Assembly: GCA_041596515.1 (NCBI GenBank)
Contig: JBFHIJ010000040.1
Location: 1 to 31,189 of the forward strand
Direction of reading: 5' to 3'
DNA length: 31,189 nt
Origin: JBFHIJ01 sp041596515
GTDB lineage: Bacteria > Bacteroidota > Ignavibacteria > Kapaibacteriales > UBA2268
Shown here: positions 9,222 through 16,442 of the stretch, in pieces
Numbering within the stretch: position 1 is the first letter of the stretch
Layout: each line of letters starts with the position of its first letter
Position numbers and translations under genes: made by a program
Notes under the pieces: generated by a model
Told to the model about the DNA's origin: nothing
The model's input: the letters and a program-made list of their open reading frames with translations, nothing else
Database searches by the model: none

Positions 9222-9320
9222 TTTTTGCACACCTTTGGAAAATCATCTTTAAATGATTAATTTGCAAGACCTTATTTAAATAGAATAACTGACTTATCAA
9301 TCTATTCGGAAGTATAGACT

Positions 9321-10421
9321 ATGAAAACTACAAGATTTCATGCTATCCACAAAGAATGTGGAGCTAAAATGGTTAGCTTCGCAGGCTATGAAATGCCAAT
9401 CCAATACCCAAAAGGTATTATCGCTGAGCACAATGTAGTTCGTAACAACATTGGTGTGTTTGATGTATCTCACATGGGCGAATTTGAAGTAAAAGGTGGA
9501 GACGCTCTTAACTTCGTTCAAAAAATTACAGTAAACGACGCTTCCAAATTAGTACCGGGCCAAGTTCAGTACAGTGCTATGTGCATGGAGCACGGCGGTA
9601 TAGTTGATGATTTACTTGTATATTGTATCGAACCGGGCGTTGACTATATGTTAGTAGTTAACGGCGCTAACATTGAAAAAGACTGGAACTGGTGTGTTAA
9701 AAATTCTGTCGGAATGGATGTAAAACTTAAAAACACTACTGACGAGATCAGCCTTTTAGCTGTTCAAGGACCTAAGTCAAGAGAAGCATTGCAGAAATTA
9801 ACTAAAGAAGATATATCTGAAGAAGCATTACCATTTTACAACTATAAGTTCGGCGAACTTGCTGGAGTTGAAATGGTAATCTCAAGAACTGGTTACACCG
9901 GCGAATTGGGATACGAGCTATACTTCCGTGGCGACGAAGCGGTTGCTAAAAAAGTATGGGACGCAGTGTTCGAAGCAGGTGATGAATTTGGTATCGAACC
10001 AACAGGTCTTGGCTGCCGTGACACTCTAAGAATGGAAAAAGCTTATATGCTATACGGCAATGACATAACAGAAGAAACAAACCCTTTGGAAGCAGGACTT
10101 GGCTGGATTACTAAATTGCCTAAAGGCGAATTTAACGGATCAGATGTTTTAGCAAAAGTTAAAGAAGAAAAGCCAAAACGCAGATTAGTTGGGTTTATCT
10201 CAGATGCAGAAAGATTTATCCCTCGCTCTCATTATAAAATCTTTATAGATGGCGAAGAAGCTGGCTTTGTAACAAGTGGTAACCTTTCTCCTACTTTAGG
10301 CAAACCAATCGGTTTGGGTTATGTTCCTTGGGACAAAAAAGATGCGGGTACAAAAATTGAAATAGAAGCACGCGGCAAAAGATTCCCTGCTGAAATTATC
10401 AAATTACCTTTCGTAAAATAA
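9321..10421 (+). CDS. gcvT: Aminomethyltransferase, glycine cleavage system T protein
   Basis: A 366-aa protein, the usual length for GcvT. It carries the aminomethyl group from the H-protein lipoyl arm to tetrahydrofolate, giving 5,10-methylene-THF and ammonia. Family landmarks are visible: HKECGAKMVSFAGYEMPIQY at the N-terminus, GVFDVSHMGE, GGIVDDLLVY, LLAVQGPKSREAL, SRTGYTGELGYELYF (folate-binding region), GLGCRDTLRMEKAYMLYG, and the C-terminal barrel (GYVPWDKKDAGTKIEIEARGKRFPAEI). GGAAG lies 8 nt before the start. No gcvH or gcvP gene is adjacent, so the other subunits must be elsewhere. An intrinsic terminator follows at 10453-10488, making a single-gene unit. Confidence 0.97.
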   Translation: MKTTRFHAIHKECGAKMVSFAGYEMPIQYPKGIIAEHNVVRNNIGVFDVSHMGEFEVKGGDALNFVQKITVNDASKLVPGQVQYSAMCMEHGGIVDDLLVYCIEPGVDYMLVVNGANIEKDWNWCVKNSVGMDVKLKNTTDEISLLAVQGPKSREALQKLTKEDISEEALPFYNYKFGELAGVEMVISRTGYTGELGYELYFRGDEAVAKKVWDAVFEAGDEFGIEPTGLGCRDTLRMEKAYMLYGNDITEETNPLEAGLGWITKLPKGEFNGSDVLAKVKEEKPKRRLVGFISDAERFIPRSHYKIFIDGEEAGFVTSGNLSPTLGKPIGLGYVPWDKKDAGTKIEIEARGKRFPAEIIKLPFVK

Positions 10422-10452
10422 TACGGGATAGATACCCCATATATATTTCAAG

Positions 10453-10488
10453 AAACGCCAGATTGTTTATACAGTTTGGCGTTTTTTT
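10453..10488 (+). terminator. Intrinsic terminator after gcvT
   Basis: AAACGCCA (10453-10460) pairs with TGGCGTTT (10477-10484), followed by a run of T. Confidence 0.85.
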
Positions 10489-10551
10489 ATTTAAAACTCA
10501 AATGTTCATTAGGCGATAGGCTATTCTCTAATCAGTGCAACGCCGTAAGGT

Positions 10552-10570
10552 AACTGAGCTTGCCGAAGTG
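10552..10570. repeat. CTGAGCTTGCCGAAG-type dispersed repeat fragment
   Basis: AACTGAGCTTGCCGAAGTG sits in the 375-nt gap between gcvT and acr3. From memory, close variants of the reverse strand (CTTCGACAAGCTCAG) are a common dispersed repeat in Bacteroidota-like genomes. Only one copy was seen in this window, so the call rests on recall. The rest of the gap holds the two terminators and nothing else recognised. Confidence 0.35.
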
Positions 10571-10736
10571 AAGCCCGCCGCACAAAATAAGATTTTCTGA
10601 CCAAGCAAAAGAGCATTTGACTTGTACTTTGCTGGCATTTACCAGAAAGCTTATTTTCTAATTACAAATCCAGGATTAACTAGTGGATTATCACAGATAA
10701 TCTTTATATCCATAAATCTTGATAAATCAGAAGTAA

Positions 10737-10772
10737 AAACCGCATCAGAGTTTTATTAATCTGATGCGGTTT
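10737..10772 (-). terminator. Intrinsic terminator of the ars operon
   Basis: AAACCGCATCAGA (10737-10749) pairs perfectly over 13 bp with TCTGATGCGGTTT (10760-10772). Read on the minus strand the stem is followed by T residues. It lies 25 nt past the acr3 stop. Confidence 0.85.
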
Positions 10773-10796
10773 GGGTATTTTGTTTTTCTGTTTCTC

Positions 10797-11852
10797 CTAC
10801 CCAAAATCTTTTACTCCAAAGTATCGCTTGCCTATCCATATTGATAGATTTACGAGCATAATCAGCACAGGCACTTCTACTAAGGGACCTATTACTGCTG
10901 CAAAAGCTTCGCCGGAGTTAATTCCGAATACTGCCACTGCCACTGCAATAGCCAACTCGAAGTTGTTGCTCGCTGCGGTAAAAGAAAGTGTAGCAGATTT
11001 TTTGTAATCTGCACCCAGCACTTTGCCCATAAAAAATGATACTAAAAACATAAACACAAAATATATTAAAAGAGGTATCGCTATCCGTACCACATCGAAA
11101 GGCAGCTTGACAATATATTCACCTTTGAGTGAAAACATTACAAATATTGTAAATAGCAGGGCTATTAGAGTGATTGGACTAATTTTAGGTATAAACTTTT
11201 GATTATACCATCTATCATCTTTCACTTTTCGCATTATATATCGGGTCAGAAATCCGGCAAAAAATGGGATCCCCAGATAGATAGCAACACTTTCTGCTAT
11301 CTGCCCTATTGTTATATCCACTTCAAAAGACTCTAAGCCGAACCAGTCCGGCAGCACAGTAATAAATATGTAAGCATATATAGAGAAGAATAGTATCTGG
11401 AATATAGAGTTAAAAGCTACTAGCCCCGCGGCATATTCTGTGTCTCCTTTCGCAAGGTCGTTCCAGACTATTACCATGGCAATGCAACGGGCAAGTCCAA
11501 TTAATATCAAACCAGCCATATAATGAGGGTAATCCTGCAGAAAGGTTATGGCAAGAACAAACATCAAAACCGGGCCAATAATCCAATTCTGTACCAGAGA
11601 GAGAGATAGAATTTTGACATTTCTAAATACTTTTCCGAGCTCTTCATATTTAACTTTAGCAAGAGGCGGATACATCATTAATATCAGCCCTATTGCTATA
11701 GGAATATTAGTAGTTCCAACGCTAAATTTATCCCAAAAGTGTGAAATTTCAGGAGCTATATATCCTACGGCAACGCCAGCTGCCATAGCGAGGAATATCC
11801 AAAGAGTCAGATATTTATCTAATATGGTCATCTTTTGAGCTATTGAGGGCAT
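10797..11852 (-). CDS. acr3: ACR3-family arsenite efflux permease
   Basis: A 351-aa polytopic membrane protein with about ten hydrophobic segments, the normal size for ACR3. It expels arsenite (and in some members antimonite) using the proton gradient. Diagnostic segments are LDKYLTLWIFLAMAAGVAVG at the N-terminus, LILMMYPPLAKVKYEEL and LIGLARCIAMVIVWNDLAKG. Cys123 in the last segment is the conserved ACR3 cysteine needed for transport. AAAGGT lies 5 nt before the start at 11852. It is the last gene of the ars operon, 9 nt after the outer-membrane protein gene, and the strong terminator at 10737-10772 follows. Its place in one operon with arsC implies that arsenite made by ArsC is exported here. 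Confidence 0.96.
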   Translation of the reverse strand: MPSIAQKMTILDKYLTLWIFLAMAAGVAVGYIAPEISHFWDKFSVGTTNIPIAIGLILMMYPPLAKVKYEELGKVFRNVKILSLSLVQNWIIGPVLMFVLAITFLQDYPHYMAGLILIGLARCIAMVIVWNDLAKGDTEYAAGLVAFNSIFQILFFSIYAYIFITVLPDWFGLESFEVDITIGQIAESVAIYLGIPFFAGFLTRYIMRKVKDDRWYNQKFIPKISPITLIALLFTIFVMFSLKGEYIVKLPFDVVRIAIPLLIYFVFMFLVSFFMGKVLGADYKKSATLSFTAASNNFELAIAVAVAVFGINSGEAFAAVIGPLVEVPVLIMLVNLSIWIGKRYFGVKDFG

Positions 11853-11861
11853 AAGACACCT

Positions 11862-12755
11862 TTAATATATATAGTTAATATTTAAGCTAATTGAATAAGA
11901 CGGTGTTATTTGGAAGTTTTTGTAGTATTTGTAGATTGGTAAATCATATCTCAAACTTGTTATTAAATTACCAAAAACATAAGCAGCTTGCGGAGAAAAC
12001 TGAATTAATCTTTGGCCTGATTTATCATAAGCCTCACCTTCAATATCTTCTTTACCCTTTAGCAAAAAGCTAAATTCTGATGAGAGAGTCAAATTATTCA
12101 GTATTTTAGTGAATACTAGGGCGCTGTAGTAGTTATCACCCGGCTCTTTGCCGTCGGTTTCTGAGAGGAAATGTTCATAACGAAGCACTAAAGAAAGCAA
12201 TGCCTCGAGTTCGTCGAACTTCTTCATAGTGCTACTCATAAGGCTAACTGAGTAAGCTCTTTCATAAGAGATTACTTCATCTGATTCCTTTTCCAGCGGA
12301 ATTTTAAATCCGGCAGTCATTTGGCTAAAAATATAGTTATTATAATCTCTAAAAAACGAATATCCTATATTTGCTTTAAAGTCGCTTATTCCACTTTTAT
12401 CGATATTAAAGTTACCATTATTCTGAAAAAAATAAGGAATATATGACAGTTCCGCATGCAAGAGGAAATCAGTATATAATGACTTAATAACAGACAAAGA
12501 AGAAATTACACTCTGCTGCTCATTTGTCAAACCATTTTCTACTTTATTGCTATTCAAATAATAGTCTTCAAAGTATGTATAGTTAGTATTTAAGCCAATA
12601 GCAAGAAAATTGCCTGACTCCAGTGCTGAATTCTGCAAGGCAGCCGGCAATGAAGAAAAGCCAGCCCCGACACTGCAGCACTGAGCATAGGAAGCATTGC
12701 TAAAAACCACAAAGATTGTAGCATATACAAAAGCAATGATACTGCTCCTCATCAT
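11862..12755 (-). CDS. Predicted outer-membrane barrel encoded in the ars operon
   Basis: A 297-aa protein with a signal peptide (MMRSSIIAFVYATIFVVFSNASYA) and a likely cleavage before QCCSVGAGF. This leaves a vicinal Cys pair (C26-C27) at the mature N-terminus. The rest shows alternating polar/aromatic strands with acidic loops, such as NYTYFEDYYLNS, ELSYIPYFFQNN, LRYEHFLSETDG and PSYSISLNINYIY, and ends in an aromatic residue as outer-membrane barrels do. Its ATG overlaps the arsC stop (ATGA), so the two are translationally coupled. The downstream acr3 starts 9 nt later. I do not recognise it as a named ars gene. By context it may move or sense arsenicals at the outer membrane; that is inference. 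Confidence 0.8.
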   Translation of the reverse strand: MMRSSIIAFVYATIFVVFSNASYAQCCSVGAGFSSLPAALQNSALESGNFLAIGLNTNYTYFEDYYLNSNKVENGLTNEQQSVISSLSVIKSLYTDFLLHAELSYIPYFFQNNGNFNIDKSGISDFKANIGYSFFRDYNNYIFSQMTAGFKIPLEKESDEVISYERAYSVSLMSSTMKKFDELEALLSLVLRYEHFLSETDGKEPGDNYYSALVFTKILNNLTLSSEFSFLLKGKEDIEGEAYDKSGQRLIQFSPQAAYVFGNLITSLRYDLPIYKYYKNFQITPSYSISLNINYIY

Positions 12756-13165
12756 TTTTCAGCTCCAAATAAAGCAGTCATTTTTTCCTTAATCTCGTCC
12801 CTTATCTTTCTGAAAAAGAAGAGTTTTTCTTCATCAGATCCTATAGCTGCATCAGGATCTTCAAACCCAACATGCAGCCTATTTTTAACTTCACCAGTAA
12901 ACAACGGACAGGTTTCATTTGCGTGATCACAAACCGTAATGACATAATCAAAACTCATATCTAGGAATGTATCAGATTGCTTAGGCACAGCACCTGTCAT
13001 ATCGTAGCCGTCTTCTTCCATCACTTTGATAGTAAGCGGATTGACACGGCTTGCCGGTTTCACCCCTGCAGAATAAACTTCCGCATCAGGTAATATTTTT
13101 TTGATAATATATTCGGACATTTGGCTTCTGCCGGAATTCCCGGTGCAAAGTACAAGTATTTTCAT
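12752..13165 (-). CDS. arsC: Arsenate reductase, LMW-PTPase (thioredoxin-coupled) type
   Basis: A 137-aa protein that reduces arsenate to arsenite. The low-molecular-weight phosphatase P-loop is at the N-terminus, LCTGNSGRSQMSE, with nucleophile Cys7 and Arg13 (C-x5-R). The two resolving cysteines are Cys79 and Cys86 in VITVCDHANETCPLF, the three-cysteine arrangement of the pI258/Bacillus type that is recycled by thioredoxin. FEDPDAA (about 101-107) supplies the general acid Asp. AAGGA lies upstream of the start. A 170-nt gap holding a palindrome separates it from arsG. Its stop overlaps the next start. Confidence 0.96.
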   Translation of the reverse strand: MKILVLCTGNSGRSQMSEYIIKKILPDAEVYSAGVKPASRVNPLTIKVMEEDGYDMTGAVPKQSDTFLDMSFDYVITVCDHANETCPLFTGEVKNRLHVGFEDPDAAIGSDEEKLFFFRKIRDEIKEKMTALFGAEK

Positions 13166-13239
13166 GTTGAATTATTCCTTATTTTTTTATACTCACCGTT
13201 AGAAAAATTAGTAGCCGTGAAATAATCTTTTTTATATAG

Positions 13240-13278
13240 ACCGTGGGGCTAACCCCACGGTTGATAGCATACATTTCT
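13240..13278. repeat. Dispersed palindromic repeat with tail, copy 1
   Basis: A 22-bp near-perfect palindrome (13240-13261) with arms ACCGTGGGG and CCCCACGGT. It differs from the copies at 15718 and 31151 only at one central base (CTAA for TTAA). A tail follows, TGATAGCATACATTTCT, whose last 15 bases recur at 9207-9221. It fills the gap between arsG and arsC on the transcribed strand, so the RNA would form a strong hairpin there. No U tract follows, so simple termination is unlikely. Confidence 0.8.
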
Positions 13279-13335
13279 GTTACACTTTTATCGATATTCT
13301 ACAAAAGTATAGCAACCATTATATTGCTCAGTTAT

Positions 13336-14043
13336 TTACATCCATCCCATAAAGATCATTATGTAGTAAATTCCTGTTAGTACAAATATCAGCCCCACTA
13401 TCTTGCGGAACCACTTTTCAAATGTCTTTATTTTGTTAAATACATTACCCACTCCGGCAAGACCATAAGCCAAGATAATTGAAATGATTATTACTGGCAA
13501 ACCTGTGCCTATGGAGAAGAATAGTAGATTGAGCAAGGAGCCGTCATCTTTTACAGACATAGGTATAAGCATTCCAAAATAAAGAACTCCGCTATAAGGG
13601 CAGAAAGCCAGTGCAAAAATCATCCCCATCAAAACAGCACTTAAGTATCCTTTGCCACTAATTCTATCAGTTAGCTTCTGTGATACTCCCACTCCGGTAA
13701 CCTTACCAAGCTTAATCACTCCTAACATAAATAGCCCAATGATAATAAGTAATGGTCCTAAAAGGCGTTCACCATATGTACTAAAGAGTGTAGAAATATC
13801 AAATTTACTGGCACCCAGATAGATAAGCAACCCTACACCCACATAACTTATAGCCCTACCCAAAGTATACAAGAGAGAATTCAGTAGCACTTTTCTTTTG
13901 TCGGAGATATCTTTAGAAAGGTAAGCGGTGGCTGTGATGTTAGTAGCAAGCGGACACGGGCTGATAGCAGTCATCAGCCCGAGTATAAAAGCACTAATAA
14001 TAGGAATATCAGAATTTTCGAAAAGTTGTTGCAAAAATTCCAT
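13336..14043 (-). CDS. arsG: ArsG-family aromatic arsenical efflux permease (CcdA-like)
   Basis: A 235-aa protein with six hydrophobic segments and the CcdA/DsbD-like fold. Cys30 sits in LGLMTAISPCPLATNITATA and Cys148 in FALAFCPYSGVLYFG, the paired transmembrane cysteines of that superfamily. By recall, the ArsG family (ArsEFG systems, first described in Shewanella) exports trivalent aromatic amino-arsenicals formed by reduction of nitro-arsenicals. A plain CcdA role in cytochrome c biogenesis is the alternative, but the position 3 nt after arsF in an ars operon favours ArsG. AGGAA lies immediately before the ATG. Its end is followed by the palindrome-bearing gap. Confidence 0.88.
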   Translation of the reverse strand: MEFLQQLFENSDIPIISAFILGLMTAISPCPLATNITATAYLSKDISDKRKVLLNSLLYTLGRAISYVGVGLLIYLGASKFDISTLFSTYGERLLGPLLIIIGLFMLGVIKLGKVTGVGVSQKLTDRISGKGYLSAVLMGMIFALAFCPYSGVLYFGMLIPMSVKDDGSLLNLLFFSIGTGLPVIIISIILAYGLAGVGNVFNKIKTFEKWFRKIVGLIFVLTGIYYIMIFMGWM

Positions 14044-14046
14044 TTC

Positions 14047-14460
14047 CTATTTCCTAAGCTTATCAATTTCTGTTTTAATTTTTTCCATGTACTTGTCTTT
14101 CTTACTTGCATTCATAAACGCAAAAGTAGTAATATCTACAACTTTTTCTTTGCCGTCTACATCTTTAACCAAGATGAGCAAGCTGCTATCAGCACCATAT
14201 TTTTTAGCAAGTTTTTCGTTCTGTTCAAAGTCCACAGATTTGAATACTATCTTACCGGATTTTACATCTTTGGAATAGTATTTGTCTAATGCAGCTTTGG
14301 CATTGGCTTCTACTTTTCTGCAAGTAGGGCATCGTCTTTCACCATGAAAATAGTACATCGTAATTTCTGCATTTTTAACAGTTTCATCTGCTCTGACTTC
14401 AGTCTGAGGCACTGCCCACAAAAAGGCAAGCATTAGAAAGCTTAATAAAAACAAACGCAT
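14047..14460 (-). CDS. arsF: ArsF-family thioredoxin-like protein
   Basis: A 137-aa exported protein with signal peptide MRLFLLSFLMLAFLWAVPQT. The thioredoxin-like domain has YYFHGERRCPTCRKVEA with Cys44 and Cys47 (CPTC), then a strand with SVDFEQNEKLAKKYG and SSLLILV. By recall this matches the family annotated as a nitrophenyl compound nitroreductase subunit, ArsF, which acts with ArsE and ArsG on nitroaromatic arsenicals. Seen directly are only the signal, the CxxC and the operon context. A strong AAGGAG precedes the start. The gene lies 10 nt after arsP and 3 nt before arsG. It probably passes electrons in the periplasm, perhaps through ArsG. Confidence 0.85.
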   Translation of the reverse strand: MRLFLLSFLMLAFLWAVPQTEVRADETVKNAEITMYYFHGERRCPTCRKVEANAKAALDKYYSKDVKSGKIVFKSVDFEQNEKLAKKYGADSSLLILVKDVDGKEKVVDITTFAFMNASKKDKYMEKIKTEIDKLRK

Positions 14461-14470
14461 AACTCTCTCC

Positions 14471-15430
14471 TTAGAAAATAATATTGAAGAAATAGCCTAA
14501 GCCTATTATAAATATGGTAACAGTTCCAAAAAATGTAGCAAGGAACTGCCATTTCATTACTTTTTTTAGAAGCATAGCTTCTGGAAGTGACAATCCAACT
14601 ACCGCCATCATAAAAGCAAGAGCTGTGCCAAGCGGTATACCTTTACCTACAAGAGCTTCCACTACCGGAATAGCACCGGAAGCATTAGTATACATAGGCA
14701 CTGCTAATATCACTGAAACAGGTACTGCAAAAATGTTATCAACTGCCATATATTGTTCAAAGAAGCCATGAGGTACATACCCATGAATAAAGCCACCTAT
14801 AGCAAGTCCTGCAACTATGTATAATACAATTCCTTTTATAATCCTAAATGCCTCTGCACTTACTTCCGGCATGCGTTCTTTCAAAGAACGCGTATCATTT
14901 GGTCCACCATTGAGCTGCATATCCTGCATTGACTTGACCCAGTCAGTGAGATAGCGCTCTAATTTCATTTTCCCTAATAGAAGACCGCCGAGAGTCCCAA
15001 GCACCAAACCGGAGGCTACATAAATTATGGTAACTTTCAATCCAAATATCCCAATAAAAAGAGCAACCGCTATCTCGTTAATAAGAGGTGAAGTTATTAA
15101 ATAAGAGAGCGTTACTCCCATTGGAATTCCACCTTTTACAAAGCCTATAAATAAAGGAATAGATGAACAGGAACAAAAAGGAGTTACCGCCCCCAAAAAG
15201 GCAGCAATAAAATTCTCAAACCCATACAGATTTTTGCCTGCTAAGTAATTTTTTACTTTTTCTACCGGAAAGTATGAGTTAAAAAGCCCCATCAAGTGAG
15301 TAATAACAATAAGCAATAGACCTATCTTGATGAAGTCATACACAAAGAATTGAAGTGCAGGCCCCAATCCACCTGCACTGCTTAATCCAAAAGTGTCGTA
15401 AATCAGCCAATCGGCAAAGGATTCAATCAT
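14471..15430 (-). CDS. arsP: ArsP-type organoarsenical permease (DUF318/UPF0718 family)
   Basis: A 319-aa polytopic membrane protein. The family hallmark lies near residue 84: AVTPFCSCSSIPLFIGFVKG with Cys86 and Cys88, followed by ITSPLINEIAVALFIGIFG. A second half repeats the fold (NASGAIPVVEALVGKGIPLG, MMAVVGLSLPEAMLLKKVMK). ArsP proteins export trivalent organoarsenicals such as methylarsenite and reduced roxarsone. Other DUF318 members have unknown substrates, so the ars context decides the call. It begins 4 nt after the thioredoxin-like gene (which ends TAA at 15435) and shares the opening MIES with it by chance or duplication. Spacing indicates one transcript. Confidence 0.9.
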   Translation of the reverse strand: MIESFADWLIYDTFGLSSAGGLGPALQFFVYDFIKIGLLLIVITHLMGLFNSYFPVEKVKNYLAGKNLYGFENFIAAFLGAVTPFCSCSSIPLFIGFVKGGIPMGVTLSYLITSPLINEIAVALFIGIFGLKVTIIYVASGLVLGTLGGLLLGKMKLERYLTDWVKSMQDMQLNGGPNDTRSLKERMPEVSAEAFRIIKGIVLYIVAGLAIGGFIHGYVPHGFFEQYMAVDNIFAVPVSVILAVPMYTNASGAIPVVEALVGKGIPLGTALAFMMAVVGLSLPEAMLLKKVMKWQFLATFFGTVTIFIIGLGYFFNIIF

Positions 15431-15434
15431 TTCA

Positions 15435-15683
15435 TTAGCCTATGTGTTTTTCCAATATTTCTTTCGCTTGCTTCACATTTAGAAGCGAGCCATAAGAAGC
15501 AACTTTTTCATTAATCACCAAGCCGGGGGTAGACATTATTCCATAAGAGAATATCTTTTCCATATCCTCCACTTTTTCTACGTTGACTTCTAAGCCCATT
15601 TCATTTAGAGCTTCTTCCACATTAGACTGCAACTTTTTACATTTAGCACAGCCTGTTCCTAATACTTTTACGGATTCAATCAT
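15435..15683 (-). CDS. Small thioredoxin-family protein (redox-active disulfide type), possible ArsE
   Basis: An 82-aa cytosolic protein of the glutaredoxin/thioredoxin-like TIGR00412 type. VLGTGCAKCKKLQSNVEEAL carries Cys12 and Cys15 (CAKC). MSTPGLVINEKVASYG holds the cis-Pro loop. No signal peptide. Genes of this type commonly accompany DUF318 permeases, and ArsE of the ArsEFG systems is a protein of this size, so it may be ArsE. I withhold the symbol because small thioredoxin-like proteins are hard to tell apart. It may reduce ArsC, ArsP or the organoarsenical substrate. AAAGGA precedes the start by about 10 nt. A palindrome lies in the 134-nt gap between it and arsR. Confidence 0.87.
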   Translation of the reverse strand: MIESVKVLGTGCAKCKKLQSNVEEALNEMGLEVNVEKVEDMEKIFSYGIMSTPGLVINEKVASYGSLLNVKQAKEILEKHIG

Positions 15684-15717
15684 TTTTGTTTTTCCTTTGT
15701 TTATTTCTTTTATCTAT

Positions 15718-15739
15718 ACCGTGGGGTTAACCCCACGGT
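15718..15739. repeat. Dispersed palindromic repeat, copy 2 (perfect)
   Basis: A perfect 22-bp palindrome with core CCGTGGGGTTAACCCCACGG, identical to the copy at 31151-31172 and one base from 13240-13261. The tail (TGATTGCTAACATTTT) is a diverged form of the 13264 tail. It lies in the gap between arsR and the thioredoxin-like gene and would form a hairpin in the ars transcript. Confidence 0.85.
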
Positions 15740-15817
15740 TGATTGCTAACATTTTCAAAACTGATAGATTACATTTTCACAAATGATTATAAATAGTTCC
15801 ACTTGTTGGACGTTTCT

Positions 15818-16168
15818 TTACCCAATTTCACAAAAACTAACTCCACATCCGCAAGTTTGTCTATGTGCATAAACAAGCGGATCGTCATTTAAAATAGTCT
15901 TTAGATGATTTAAATGACATTTGATGCTCTCATCTTCGCTATTCTCCACAAGAGAATAATGCACCCATTTGCCGTCTTTTCTGCCTTTAATAAACCCTGC
16001 GTCGCGGAGAATAGAAAGGTGCTTCGATACAGTCGAGTTAGCAAGTCCGAGTATATCGGGAATTTTACAAACACACTTCTCCCCTGCTTCAAGAATCTTT
16101 AGTATCCTAAGCCTATTAGGATCTGAAAGGGCTTTGTATATTTTTACTGTACTATCCATTTTTCTCAT
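15818..16168 (-). CDS. arsR: ArsR/SmtB-family repressor
   Basis: A 116-aa winged-helix regulator. LSDPNRLRILKILEAGEKCVCKIP contains the ArsR metal-binding box with Cys32 and Cys34 (CVC) at the start of helix alpha3. LANSTVSKHLSILRDAGFIKGRKDGKWVHYSL is the recognition helix and wing. The C-terminus has a further cluster, TCGCGVSFCEIG (Cys106, 108, 113), which may add As(III) ligands. Arsenite or organoarsenicals would release it from DNA. It heads the ars operon, and an inverted repeat just before its start is the likely operator. MDSTVKIY at 16159 is an alternative start; neither has a Shine-Dalgarno. Confidence 0.95.
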   Translation of the reverse strand: MRKMDSTVKIYKALSDPNRLRILKILEAGEKCVCKIPDILGLANSTVSKHLSILRDAGFIKGRKDGKWVHYSLVENSEDESIKCHLNHLKTILNDDPLVYAHRQTCGCGVSFCEIG

Positions 16169-16176
16169 TTCGTTAT

Positions 16177-16192
16177 TTCGTCAAACGTCGAA
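16177..16192. promoter_or_regulatory. Candidate ArsR operator (TTCG-N8-CGAA)
   Basis: An inverted repeat, TTCG-tcaaacgt-CGAA, lies between the predicted -10 box (16197-16202) and the arsR start. A repressor bound here would block transcription initiation. The sequence is not a known consensus; the call rests on symmetry and position. Confidence 0.5.
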
Positions 16193-16196
16193 TTGT

Positions 16197-16225
16197 AATA
16201 TAATAGATATATTTATTTGTTGCAA
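16197..16225 (-). promoter_or_regulatory. Predicted sigma70-like promoter of the ars operon
   Basis: On the minus strand, TTGCAA (16225-16220) and TATATT (16202-16197) are separated by 17 nt, upstream of arsR and next to the inverted repeat at 16177-16192. Confidence 0.5.
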
Positions 16226-16442
16226 AGTTTTTTTGCTGAAGACGTATTTTCTCAAATAAAATCAAATAGTGTAGGGATTTATCAAAATCACTTATTTTTA
16301 CCATATTCATGAAACTAAAAAAACCTGACACTTCATATATTCTACTTAAAAAATACTCTTTAAATTGATTTAATCTTGCCGACTCATTTCATTAATTTTG
16401 AAAATAGTCAATTAGGTTATTTACTTTTAAAGGTATAAAGAT

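Noticed and set aside
10422..10450. Short CGGG/CCCC hairpin just after gcvT
   Set aside because: Only about four pairs and no T run; the real terminator follows at 10453.
13928..14289. Two overlapping plus-strand frames opposite arsG/arsF
   Set aside because: Hydrophobic antisense shadows of well supported ars genes.
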